A stretch of DNA of 64,000 nt from contig JACKAC010000001.1 of NCBI GenBank assembly GCA_020635255.1, forward strand, positions 1,093,501-1,157,500, read 5' to 3'. The position numbers and the translations under genes are program-made. This document shows, piece after piece, positions 54,388-62,371 of the stretch. A model generated the notes under the pieces. That model made no database searches. It had not been told where the DNA came from and saw only the letters and a list, made by a program, of their open reading frames with translations. Origin of the DNA: Ignavibacteriales bacterium. GTDB lineage: Bacteria > Bacteroidota > Ignavibacteria > Tepidaquicellales > Tepidaquicellaceae. How positions within the stretch are numbered: position 1 is the stretch's first letter; each line of letters opens with the position of its first letter.

Positions 54388-56142
54388 TTATTTAATTAAC
54401 ACCATCTTTCTGGAAGCAATATAGCTTCCGGCTTCAAGTTTATATAAATATACCCCACTTGCAAAATTTGATGCGTCGAACAAAATATTATACGACCCCG
54501 CTTGTTTATACTCACTTACAAGCGATTTAATTTCTCTTCCCATCATGTCATATACCCTGATGGATACATTCCCAGCAACCGGTATAGAGTAGCTTATGGA
54601 CGTTACCGGATTGAACGGGTTCGGATAGTTCTGTGCCAAGCTATATGACTCTGGGACTAAACCGCTGTTGCTTCCGGTCGATGTTATATTGTCCCAGTTA
54701 AATTTAAATGCTCTGTATGATACTATATTGCCCGGAAATTTCATTTCTAATGCAACCTTCCCATCCGGAGTTACTTCGCTGAGAGCAGGAGTTGTAAAGC
54801 CCCATCCTATCAATGTATTACCATTCTCTAGGCGCTGTACACTGCCCATTGCAAAACCATAAATGGTCGGATTGTTCCTGTATTCCCATACAAGGGTAAC
54901 AGTTTTACCGATTTCGTCCAGGTTATATTCTACCGCCCTGGAGAATTGGGGAGAATGAAAATTGCCGTTATCGAACAGAGTTATATTACCGTTTGCAATT
55001 CTGCGTATGCAATGCTGTCTGAAAAATCCAAGCGAATCGTTTTTAAAAGTAAATTGATTATGTATCCCGCCCAGTCTCCATATTATCGAACCCTTCACTC
55101 TGTCGATTTTTGTTATTTCGTCCATGTGCCTGCTGGAGATAAGCAGGTTTCCATCCGTGTCCATATCGATAGCATTCCCATGAACGTAGTCTATTGTCGA
55201 TGATGTAAGATCAAGGCTTGTTGCGTCGGTGATTTCAAAATGATCCCAGCTCCTCCATTGGAATACAACATTCTTGCTCTCATCTAGCTCCTGGATTATT
55301 AGCCCGATCACAGTTGCCGCGGTATCTCCGCCTGCTACGATCTGACTCATATCTACTATCTGAGGATCATAAGCCATTAAAAGCGAATGACCGTTTGGCA
55401 ATAGTATAAATTCGTGCGTGTCTGTTGTGTAACCGTTCCCGCAGGCAAACGAATCGATAACTTCATAATTATCGTTCATCTGGAAAAACTTATCCGATCC
55501 GGTTAGATAATATGTCAGAGTTCCGTTAGACTGAACTTTAAAGTCGAGTGTTTGATTGCCAAACCCCTTGCTCCAATAAATATTTGCATTGTTCTCGGCA
55601 ATTATTAAGTATGAAGGATCTGTATTGTATGAGGAAACGAATAATCGTCCGGGTGACGGATTATTGGATATTGTGACAGTGAGCTCTGGCGGATCCGCGT
55701 TGTCCAGCTCGAATGGAGCCCTGTAATAGTCGCCGAGTTCATCACGCAAAGATTTATCACCGCTTATAGGGATTCGTGCCGCCTCGGTTGTGAACCTGTA
55801 GCTGAAATCTTTTCGTGAATTAAATTTTATTTGATTATTGTTAGAACTTACTTGCACCGTTACGGTTTCGTTCGTTCTAAATGGAATTTGCGGACGGAAT
55901 AGGATCTTCTTTCCATCCGAAGTGAGCTTTACGTCATACGTATGTAAACCGCTCTTGGAACCTGTTACGGTTATGTTAACTTCCGCCAGCAAGGATTCGT
56001 TTATCGGTGATTCCATCCCGATAATAAGATTATTGTAGATGCTGACGTATTTTGCATCCGGTGCCGGGTCTAGATATATCACGTCCGGCTTTACCAGGGA
56101 AGTACAGCAAAAGAGAATAATGGTTGAAATTATCAGTTTCAT
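54388..56142 (-). CDS. T9SS-exported arylsulfotransferase-like protein, copy 4
   Basis: A 584-residue paralogue and first gene of the three-gene unit. The domain order is the same. Kept sites are DYVHGNAID, SSRHMDEITKID and RQHCIRRIANGNITLFDNG, the last with Arg and Cys around the His where other copies have His/Tyr and Asp/Ala. The N-terminal third is closest to copy 1 (SLVKPDVIYLDPAPDAKYVS against SVVKPDVIYLDPVPDAKYVS), while the C-terminal sorting domain is closest to copy 3 (YKLEAGSYxASRKMVLIK), suggesting exchange between copies. The promoter should lie in the 184-base divergent spacer before the MFS gene. Confidence 0.85.
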   Translation of the reverse strand: MKLIISTIILFCCTSLVKPDVIYLDPAPDAKYVSIYNNLIIGMESPINESLLAEVNITVTGSKSGLHTYDVKLTSDGKKILFRPQIPFRTNETVTVQVSSNNNQIKFNSRKDFSYRFTTEAARIPISGDKSLRDELGDYYRAPFELDNADPPELTVTISNNPSPGRLFVSSYNTDPSYLIIAENNANIYWSKGFGNQTLDFKVQSNGTLTYYLTGSDKFFQMNDNYEVIDSFACGNGYTTDTHEFILLPNGHSLLMAYDPQIVDMSQIVAGGDTAATVIGLIIQELDESKNVVFQWRSWDHFEITDATSLDLTSSTIDYVHGNAIDMDTDGNLLISSRHMDEITKIDRVKGSIIWRLGGIHNQFTFKNDSLGFFRQHCIRRIANGNITLFDNGNFHSPQFSRAVEYNLDEIGKTVTLVWEYRNNPTIYGFAMGSVQRLENGNTLIGWGFTTPALSEVTPDGKVALEMKFPGNIVSYRAFKFNWDNITSTGSNSGLVPESYSLAQNYPNPFNPVTSISYSIPVAGNVSIRVYDMMGREIKSLVSEYKQAGSYNILFDASNFASGVYLYKLEAGSYIASRKMVLIK

Positions 56143-56326
56143 GTAATGTAAGAGAATTTTTTGCTTCAGTATTTTACTTATTCCCCGCTGAATGCAAGCT
56201 CTTTATGTAAGAGAACATGTCTTGAATAAAAGACCAACAAAAATAAATCAATTATAATAATTAAACAAACATAAAATTGGTGGATTTGTAGCCCGTATTT
56301 TTCTTTGCTAATGGCTATATTCCTCT
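56143..56326. promoter_or_regulatory. Divergent spacer with an 11-base direct repeat
   Basis: This region lies between the arylsulfotransferase operon (minus) and the MFS gene (plus), so it should hold both promoters. ATGTAAGAGAA occurs twice, at 56146-56156 and 56205-56215, 59 bases apart; it could be a tandem regulator site or chance. The rest is AT-rich with no open frame. Confidence 0.4.
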
Positions 56327-57670
56327 ATGCCCAAAAAGACACCATTATTACCCATCCTGTCCGTCACATTTGTAAGCACACTTGGTTATAGCATCGTTAT
56401 TCCGTTCCTGGTCTATCTCGTCGAGCAATATGGTGGAAATGCAATAATTTACGGAGTACTTGGTGCTGCTTATCCTGCTTTCCAGCTGATTGGAGCGCCT
56501 ATTTTGGGAAATTGGTCGGATATCTACGGCAGAAAAAAGATCCTCTTCCTGAGCCAGGCTGGGACACTTATTTCGTGGGTGCTTTTTCTTGTAGCTATGC
56601 TGATCCCGGTAACCAATTTATGGAAAGTAGATTCAGGTTTTCTGGGCGCGTTCTCTATTACTCTGCCTTTGCTATTACTCTTTCTTGCCAGGTCATTCGA
56701 TGGGCTCACGGGCGGGAATATCTCCGTCGCAAATGCATACCTCGCCGACATTACTAACGAAAAAGATCGGAATAAAAATTATGGCAGGATGTCCATTGCG
56801 TCGAATCTCGGCTTTATACTCGGACCCGCGCTTGCGGGTGTGCTAGGAGCGACAGCTTTTGGTTATTTTCTACCTGTTTACGCTGCAATAGCCATTTCCA
56901 CGGTTGCGACATTCCTCATCGTCTTCTATTTGCCCAACGCAAATCCATGTGACGAAGAAACGGAATCGATAAAGCGCACCGGTCTCAGAAAGCTTTTTAA
57001 TTTCGAACAAAAGGAGTGTGTTGAATCCCGCGATGACAGAAAGATAAAATTTTCCACCATCTCAAAGTTGCAGGGCATCCCATATGTTCTTGTATTATAC
57101 TTTCTCGTATTTCTCGGGTTCAGTATTTTTTATACAGCGTTCCCGGTTCACGCACAGCAGACTCTTAAATGGAGCGTTACCCAGCTCGGAGTATATTTTT
57201 CCGTGATCAGCCTCTTTATGATATTAGTGCAGGGTCCTCTCCTCACACGGCTATCTAAGTCTTTCGATGACAGCACACTCGCGCTTTTTGGAGCGATCAT
57301 ACTCGGCACGAATTTCTTCCTGCTTACATTCACCAATCTTGTCATTGTATATGCCGCGGCGGTCTTCTTCGCCGTCGGTAACGGCATTATGTGGCCCTCC
57401 GTTCTCTCGCTTTTATCCCGGCTGGCAGGTAAGAAATACCAGGGCGCAGTGCAGGGCTTTGCCGGCAGCGCCGGCAGTCTCGCGGGAATTATCGGTCTCA
57501 CTCTTGGTGGTATTCTTTACGTCCAGCTTAATTCTACCACCTTTATCATTTGCGCCGTGATAATATATTTGACATTTTTATTATCATTTAGATTGATAAA
57601 ATTAGAGAAAGGGTGCCAATCCAAAGAAGATTTTGCTAAAGAAATGAATCCTGCTTCCGTTAATCCATAA
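56327..57670 (+). CDS. MFS transporter, TetA-like drug/metabolite exporter family
   Basis: A 447-residue inner-membrane protein with about 12 predicted helices. Between helices 2 and 3 it has the MFS motif A, GNWSDIYGRKK (61-71). A cytoplasmic central loop of about 35 charged residues (about 205-245) separates the two halves. The sequence is closest in style to the tetracycline-exporter-like subgroup (drug:proton antiporters), but such proteins have many substrates, so drug resistance is not claimed. It is seven bases before the HerA-like ATPase gene. Confidence 0.85.
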   Translation: MPKKTPLLPILSVTFVSTLGYSIVIPFLVYLVEQYGGNAIIYGVLGAAYPAFQLIGAPILGNWSDIYGRKKILFLSQAGTLISWVLFLVAMLIPVTNLWKVDSGFLGAFSITLPLLLLFLARSFDGLTGGNISVANAYLADITNEKDRNKNYGRMSIASNLGFILGPALAGVLGATAFGYFLPVYAAIAISTVATFLIVFYLPNANPCDEETESIKRTGLRKLFNFEQKECVESRDDRKIKFSTISKLQGIPYVLVLYFLVFLGFSIFYTAFPVHAQQTLKWSVTQLGVYFSVISLFMILVQGPLLTRLSKSFDDSTLALFGAIILGTNFFLLTFTNLVIVYAAAVFFAVGNGIMWPSVLSLLSRLAGKKYQGAVQGFAGSAGSLAGIIGLTLGGILYVQLNSTTFIICAVIIYLTFLLSFRLIKLEKGCQSKEDFAKEMNPASVNP

Positions 57671-57677
57671 TTTTATC

Positions 57678-59204
57678 ATGAGCAATAAAGAACAATTTAC
57701 AGCAAAAGTCAGTGACGGCTATTCCTTCAAAGGTGACAGCTTCATACTCGGCGCAGCAATGCTCGATAAAGAAACTCTTCCGGGTGTTACTGTATCTGTC
57801 CCTCTTAAAACAATGAACCGCCACGGACTTATCTCGGGCGCGACCGGTACGGGAAAAACAAAAACCCTGCAAAATATCGTCGAGCGCCTCTCCGATAATG
57901 GCATCAGCGTTCTGCTTATGGATGTAAAGGGCGACCTCAGCGGACTCGCTCAGCCCGGCTCGGAAAATGAAAAGATAAAAGAAAGGCATGAACTTATCGG
58001 CGTACCGTGGAAGGCTTCGTCTTATCCCGTGGAAATGTTCACGCTTTCCGAACAAAATGGTGTTCGCCTCCGTGCAACCGTTTCGGAGTTCGGTCCGGTA
58101 CTTCTCTCAAAAATACTCGGTTTAAATGATAACCAGGCAGGCGTCGTCTCACTCGTTTTCAAATACTGCGACGATAACGGGCTTCTCCTTCTGGATATAA
58201 AAGATTTTAAAAAAGCTCTGCACTATCTTACTAATGACGGCAAGGATGAGATAAAAGAACATTACGGGGCGATAAGCACTTCAACCGCAAGCGTCATCCT
58301 GCGCAAGCTCATCGAGATAGAGGAGCAGGGCTCCGAACTCTTCTTCGGAGAGCTCTCATTCGAAGTGGAGGACCTCATCCGCATAGATGAAAACGGCAGG
58401 GGATACGTGAATATTATCCGCCTCAATGATATACAGGATAGACCTAAAATGTTCTCTACTTTTATGCTCAGCCTCCTCGGCGAGATATATGAGAAATTCC
58501 CCGAAAAAGGTGATACCGACCGTCCTGAACTTGTTATCTTTATTGATGAAGCGCACCTGATATTTGATGAAGCGTCAAAAGCGCTCCTCGAACATCTTGA
58601 AAATATTATCAAACTCATCCGCTCTAAAGGTATCGGTATTTTCTTCTGTACACAACTACCTACTGATGTTCCGCCGGAAGTTCTTTCACAGTTGGGTTTA
58701 AAAATACAGCATGCCCTGCGCGCCTTTACTGCTAACGACAGGAAAGCAATTAAATCCGCTTCCGAAAATTACCCGGATTCGGAATTTTACGAGGTCGATA
58801 AGCTTATTACGGAAATGGGTATCGGTGAAGCGTTCGTCACTGCTTTAAATGAGAAGGGTATCCCCACGCCTCTCGTACATGTTTTGCTTACCGCTCCTTC
58901 ATCTAGAATGGACATATTAACTCCGCAGGAGCTGGATGAAGTTATAGCGAAGTCAAACCTGCTGAACAAATACAGCGAGACAATAGACCGCGAGAGCGCT
59001 TATGAACTGCTTACGAAAAAAGTAGAACAAAAAGCTGTCGAGCAAAAAAAGGAAGAATTGAAAAAAGCTGAGGAGAAAAAGGCCGCGTCGGAAAAACCGG
59101 AGCCTACTATCATTGATAAAGCTTCTAAAAATCCTCTGGTGAAAACCGCCGTACGTGAAATTTCGCGCGGCTTCTTTGGTATGCTTAAGTCTGCTTTGAA
59201 GTGA
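57678..59204 (+). CDS. HerA-like ATPase, DUF853 (YjgR) family
   Basis: A 508-residue cytoplasmic ATPase of the HerA/FtsK type. GLISGATGTGKTKTLQ holds Walker A (GATGTGKT, 54-61), LLMDVKGDLSGLAQPG follows, VIFIDEAHLIFDEA is Walker B, and IGIFFCTQLPTDVPPEVLSQLG is the sensor-like block. The family is common and its physiological role is unsettled. The C-terminus has a charged Lys/Glu linker (about 445-475) and a short final helix. The stop codon lies in AAGTGATCACTT (59199-59210), a palindrome that also holds the stop of the convergent gene. Confidence 0.88.
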   Translation: MSNKEQFTAKVSDGYSFKGDSFILGAAMLDKETLPGVTVSVPLKTMNRHGLISGATGTGKTKTLQNIVERLSDNGISVLLMDVKGDLSGLAQPGSENEKIKERHELIGVPWKASSYPVEMFTLSEQNGVRLRATVSEFGPVLLSKILGLNDNQAGVVSLVFKYCDDNGLLLLDIKDFKKALHYLTNDGKDEIKEHYGAISTSTASVILRKLIEIEEQGSELFFGELSFEVEDLIRIDENGRGYVNIIRLNDIQDRPKMFSTFMLSLLGEIYEKFPEKGDTDRPELVIFIDEAHLIFDEASKALLEHLENIIKLIRSKGIGIFFCTQLPTDVPPEVLSQLGLKIQHALRAFTANDRKAIKSASENYPDSEFYEVDKLITEMGIGEAFVTALNEKGIPTPLVHVLLTAPSSRMDILTPQELDEVIAKSNLLNKYSETIDRESAYELLTKKVEQKAVEQKKEELKKAEEKKAASEKPEPTIIDKASKNPLVKTAVREISRGFFGMLKSALK

Positions 59205-59873
59205 TCACTTTACCATGCTCTCGAGGTAAAGCTCTCTGAGAAGGGGAGTGATGCGGTACCTATCGTCGCCGAAGCTGTTGTACATCGATTCCAGCACATG
59301 ATAAACATTATCGAGCCCGATGCGCTCGCTCCATTCTATCGGACCGAACGGGTAATTTGTGCCGAGCTTCATCGCCGTATCTATGTCATCACGGTTTGAA
59401 GTGCCTTCCTGCAGTACCTGGTACGCCTCATTCATTATCAACGTAACGACGCGCAGATTTACCATGCCGGGCCTGTCCTCAACGTGATGAACTTCCTTCC
59501 CGAGATCTGTTAGCGTATTTACAAGTGAATTGAATTCATCATTCGATGTGAACCTGGTGTTCGAAACTTCTATCCCTTCTACTTCCGAAAAGGTTGGGTA
59601 CAATCCTATTCCCATGAGCCGCGCCGGGTTGCCCAGCGAACGCAATTGTTCGTGAAGAGTTATACAAACCGAAGCGGAAACTACGGGAGCAGTTGTATTG
59701 TTCTGGTCTATGTAATTAAGATTATTAAATTTTATTTCCCTGTCATAATTCGTAATTTCGAATATCATCTCCGCGGAACCCGGTGCGTCGATTATCTCGT
59801 GCTTTTGTGAAAGAAAACCGGACAGCTCGGATTTAAGCGCGTCACTATCGCCTATGATAAAAATTTTCGACAT
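59205..59873 (-). CDS. Degenerate 3-hydroxyacyl-CoA dehydrogenase-like protein
   Basis: A 222-residue protein whose C-terminal 95 residues align with the helical domain of 3-hydroxyacyl-CoA dehydrogenases (DRPGMVNLRVVTLIMNEA, DTAMKLGTNYPFGPIEWSE). The N-terminal part is a shortened Rossmann-like region (KIFIIGDSDALKSEL) in which the GxGxxG motif is lost. Where the intact enzyme at 22548 has GMHFMNPVP with the catalytic His, this protein has MGIGLYPT with no His. It is probably not an active dehydrogenase. It may be a regulatory or structural partner, or a gene in decay; the intact frame argues for selection. It is divergent from the TIGR02757 gene by 15 bases. Confidence 0.75.
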   Translation of the reverse strand: MSKIFIIGDSDALKSELSGFLSQKHEIIDAPGSAEMIFEITNYDREIKFNNLNYIDQNNTTAPVVSASVCITLHEQLRSLGNPARLMGIGLYPTFSEVEGIEVSNTRFTSNDEFNSLVNTLTDLGKEVHHVEDRPGMVNLRVVTLIMNEAYQVLQEGTSNRDDIDTAMKLGTNYPFGPIEWSERIGLDNVYHVLESMYNSFGDDRYRITPLLRELYLESMVK

Positions 59874-59888
59874 ATTAATATTGCTTGA

Positions 59889-60659
59889 TTGACCGATAAA
59901 AAGTTAAAGAAATATTTAGATGGGATATATAAACATTACAGGAAAAAACATTCTTCGAAAGATCCCATCTGGACCCTGCACCGCCTCGATGACCCGCGAG
60001 ATATCGAACTCCTTGGCTTTATCATTTCCTGCTACTCCTATGGGCAGGTCAACGTGATAAACGCATTTATCGAACGGCTTCTCAAAATAACGGGCAGTAA
60101 TATATATGAATTTACCGTTAATTTCTCGAAATCTAAAGATAAAAAGCATTTGCAGGGAATGTATTACCGCTTTCATACCGGTGCTCACCTTATCGCGCTG
60201 ATAGAAATACTCAAGAAAGCAGTCATAAAACACGGCTCACTCAATAATCTTTTTTTAAGTCATTATAATGAAAGCGATGAAAATATAGTAAACGGTCTCG
60301 CCGGATTTACACGTGAACTCAAATCACCGCTCAAAGCAAAAGAGTCGTTCAAGCATTTCATCCCGGAGCCGGTCACGAATTCCGCGTGCAAACGGCTTAA
60401 CCTCTATCTTCGCTGGATGGTTCGTAAAGATGAGATAGATCTCGGTGTGTGGCAGGGGATAAAGCGGTCGAAACTTATAATACCCCTCGACATTCACGTG
60501 CACCGCAACGCGCTGAAACTAAACCTGATTCAAAGAAGATCACCCGATCTAAAATTCGCCGTCGCACTTACTAGCAAGCTAAAGCAATTCGACCCGCGCG
60601 ACCCGGTGAAGTATGACTTCGCCTTATGCCACACCGGAATAGATAAAGCTATTTTATGA
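59889..60659 (+). CDS. TIGR02757 family protein
   Basis: A 256-residue protein of the TIGR02757 (DUF2400) group, found widely in Bacteroidota and relatives and of unknown function. Conserved blocks seen are DPIWTLHRLDDPRDIELLGFI, RFHTGAHLIAL, KRLNLYLRWMVRKDEIDLG, IIPLDIHVHRNAL and the ending FALCHTGI. The invariant histidines and the DIHVHR motif suggest a metal site or enzymatic function; the CHTGI tail resembles the helix-hairpin/iron-sulfur end of HhH DNA glycosylases, but one Cys alone is not a cluster. The start is TTG at 59889. Its last 11 bases overlap the convergent T9SS gene. Confidence 0.85.
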   Translation: MTDKKLKKYLDGIYKHYRKKHSSKDPIWTLHRLDDPRDIELLGFIISCYSYGQVNVINAFIERLLKITGSNIYEFTVNFSKSKDKKHLQGMYYRFHTGAHLIALIEILKKAVIKHGSLNNLFLSHYNESDENIVNGLAGFTRELKSPLKAKESFKHFIPEPVTNSACKRLNLYLRWMVRKDEIDLGVWQGIKRSKLIIPLDIHVHRNALKLNLIQRRSPDLKFAVALTSKLKQFDPRDPVKYDFALCHTGIDKAIL

Positions 60660-62013
60660 GTAGCATCTTACGTGAGTCCGTGTAAACTTTTCCCGAAACA
60701 CCTTCCGTTTGTAATTTCGCAAAGTAAACTCCGCTCGAAAGATTCCCCGCATCCCATGAATATGTATATTGTCCGGTAATAAATGTAGCATTAACCAATT
60801 CCGTAACGGTCCTTCCCATACCATCGTAAATTATCAATGACACGTCCGACTTCTCCGGTAAGTCGAAGCTAATGTTAGTAGAAGGATTGAACGGGTTCGG
60901 GTAGTTTTGATAAAGTCGGTATTGCACAGGTGTTGAATTTGTAACCCCGCTCAAGCCTGTTGCCAGGTCGAATATTTTGTATATAGCCTTGTCAGTACTT
61001 GCATAAAGAGTGTCGCCGGTGCCGGGATCTTTTGATATTCCGATTATCTTACTTGATATAGGAAAAAGGTAACCTTGCTGATTAAAGGTCATCCCGCCGT
61101 TTATTGAGCGGTATATCCCTGAGTTTGCGCCTACGTAAATTATGTTCGGGTTATCAGGATTGATCTCTACCGCATTCACATTTGCGATCGAAGATACCTG
61201 CGACCATGTTACACCTTTGTTTGTAGATTTAAATACTCCCGACGAAGAAACCCCGTAAACGTTGTTCCCGCTGTCGAATGCCATATCATTAAATGGAGGA
61301 ACAGACAATTGTGTAAATGTCGCGCCCGCATTTGTGCTGACGTACATCGACGTTGTCCCTTCTGCAAAAATGATCGAGCTATTCTGGGGGTTGACTTTTA
61401 TAAAACCATTAAGGAATTGTATGCCGGATATTATATTAAAGTTAGCGCCCCGGTTCGTACTTTTGTAGAGATACTGTATAATTCCAAAGTAAATATTGTT
61501 ATCGTTATTAGGATCTATGTCGAAGCCTTTTACTTCCTGGTTAGGGAAAAGAGATTGCGTAGTTAGCCCCCCGGTCGTACTCAATTTCGTCATGTATTGT
61601 GGATTGAGACAGTTTACGGTGTTGAGGTTCGCGTCTATTTTCATGTAACCGATGACGAAATCCGAATCCTGCTTCGATACCCTGATGATATCCCATGGTT
61701 CAGGATAGCATCCCATGTTTACCTCCGAGCAGATAAATCTTTCGAACATTCCCCAGAACGGTTCGTAATTTTGCCCGGTATGAAGGATACGGTAAAGATT
61801 GGAATTCTCGGGCGTCAACACGCTGCATGGCGATCCGCTCAAGCCCCTCGGTTGAAAGTACATATTCTTTCGTGGTTGCCCTGAAATTTCGATACTCCAG
61901 AATGATATCATATCGAATACCGGCGTATAGATTACAGTGTAATTTTGAGCTGAAGCAGGAATATAACTACATATAAGAATGATCCATATCGTAAATGTGA
62001 TCAGTTGTTTCAT
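60649..62013 (-). CDS. T9SS-exported BNR/VPS10-like propeller protein
   Basis: A 454-residue secreted protein when started at the ATG at 62013, which gives a clean signal peptide (KQLITFTIWIILICSYIPASAQ); the frame extends to 62121, but that stretch runs through a terminator. Repeats of the BNR/sortilin/YCF48 type, such as YKSTNRGANFNIIS, YVSTNAGATFTQLS, FKSTNKGVTWSQVSS and YRSINGGMTFNQQG, indicate a beta-propeller. The C-terminal T9SS domain (QNYPNPFNPSTNISFDLPEK ... DSRKMLLIK) covers the last 85 residues. A surface or secreted function is likely; the target is unknown. Confidence 0.85.
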   Translation of the reverse strand: MKQLITFTIWIILICSYIPASAQNYTVIYTPVFDMISFWSIEISGQPRKNMYFQPRGLSGSPCSVLTPENSNLYRILHTGQNYEPFWGMFERFICSEVNMGCYPEPWDIIRVSKQDSDFVIGYMKIDANLNTVNCLNPQYMTKLSTTGGLTTQSLFPNQEVKGFDIDPNNDNNIYFGIIQYLYKSTNRGANFNIISGIQFLNGFIKVNPQNSSIIFAEGTTSMYVSTNAGATFTQLSVPPFNDMAFDSGNNVYGVSSSGVFKSTNKGVTWSQVSSIANVNAVEINPDNPNIIYVGANSGIYRSINGGMTFNQQGYLFPISSKIIGISKDPGTGDTLYASTDKAIYKIFDLATGLSGVTNSTPVQYRLYQNYPNPFNPSTNISFDLPEKSDVSLIIYDGMGRTVTELVNATFITGQYTYSWDAGNLSSGVYFAKLQTEGVSGKVYTDSRKMLLIK

Positions 62014-62077
62014 CGTGGTAAGATTATTGAAGGGAGCCGATAAATAATACCGATAATCACAAAAAATAACAACAAAA

Positions 62078-62107
62078 AAAGCCGGAGTCACTAATGACCA
62101 CGGCTTT
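62078..62107 (-). terminator. Terminator of the tRNA-like transcript
   Basis: AAAGCCG (62078-62084) pairs with CGGCTTT (62101-62107), with an inner GTCA/TGAC stem (62087-62090, 62095-62098) and loop CTAA. On the minus strand it is followed by TTTTGTTGTT. It lies about 40 bases downstream of the tRNA-like gene and before the start of the BNR gene, so the RNA appears to be its own transcription unit. Confidence 0.8.
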
Positions 62108-62148
62108 AATTGATTAATCAACTAACATACTTCAGGAGAAGTAATTGC

Positions 62149-62290
62149 TGTAGGGGAAGGACTCGAACCTTCATGGAGCGGTTAGCTCCCGTATCTCCCA
62201 CTTGCTTTTGCAACTATGACCGGGAATTTATGCCGTACATCTCCGCCCTCGAGACCGGAGGGTGTGTCTGCCTGATTTCACCACCCCACA
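62149..62290 (-). tRNA. Unusual 142-nt tRNA-like RNA, anticodon unresolved
   Basis: On the minus strand the 5' end TGTGGGG pairs with the 3' end CCCTACA (seven pairs, one G-U). The next bases TG-GTG-AAATCAGGCAGA-CAC look like the D arm of a class II (Leu-type) tRNA. A perfect T arm GAAGG-TTCGAGT-CCTTC directly precedes the 3' acceptor strand. Between D arm and T arm lie about 90 bases, against about 35 in ordinary class II tRNAs; they contain CTCCG...CGGAG around GTCTCGAGGG, TTCCCG...CGGGAG, TTGC-AAAA-GCAA and GGAGC-TAACC-GCTCC. No standard 7-base anticodon loop with U33 fits cleanly (CGA or GAG are possible readings). CCA is not encoded. Type is uncertain. Confidence 0.5.
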
Positions 62291-62320
62291 GTGTATTTTA
62301 TCAACGAACTGAAATAATTA

Positions 62321-62353
62321 TAATGATATTGCTATTAAATTACAATATCATTA
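62321..62353. promoter_or_regulatory. Perfect 11-bp inverted repeat, possible operator
   Basis: TAATGATATTG (62321-62331) and CAATATCATTA (62343-62353) are perfect inverted copies separated by 11 bases. It lies 70-100 bases before the Lrp/AsnC-type gene and is a candidate autoregulatory site, because Lrp-family genes are often autoregulated. A hairpin in RNA is also possible, but no T tract follows. Confidence 0.5.
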
Positions 62354-62371
62354 ATATATTATGTAAATTTT

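Noticed and set aside
56327..57670. Tetracycline resistance gene
   Set aside because: Motif A and topology fit many MFS exporters. Nothing specific to TetA substrate residues could be verified by eye.
62014..62121. N-terminal extension of the BNR-type T9SS protein
   Set aside because: The extension runs through the terminator hairpin of the tRNA-like gene, whereas the ATG at 62013 gives a standard signal peptide.
62149..62290. Reading the tRNA-like gene as tmRNA, selC or a group I intron-containing tRNA-Leu
   Set aside because: A normal D arm argues against tmRNA, no UCA anticodon arm can be drawn for selC, and the insert is far shorter than known group I introns and lacks their core.
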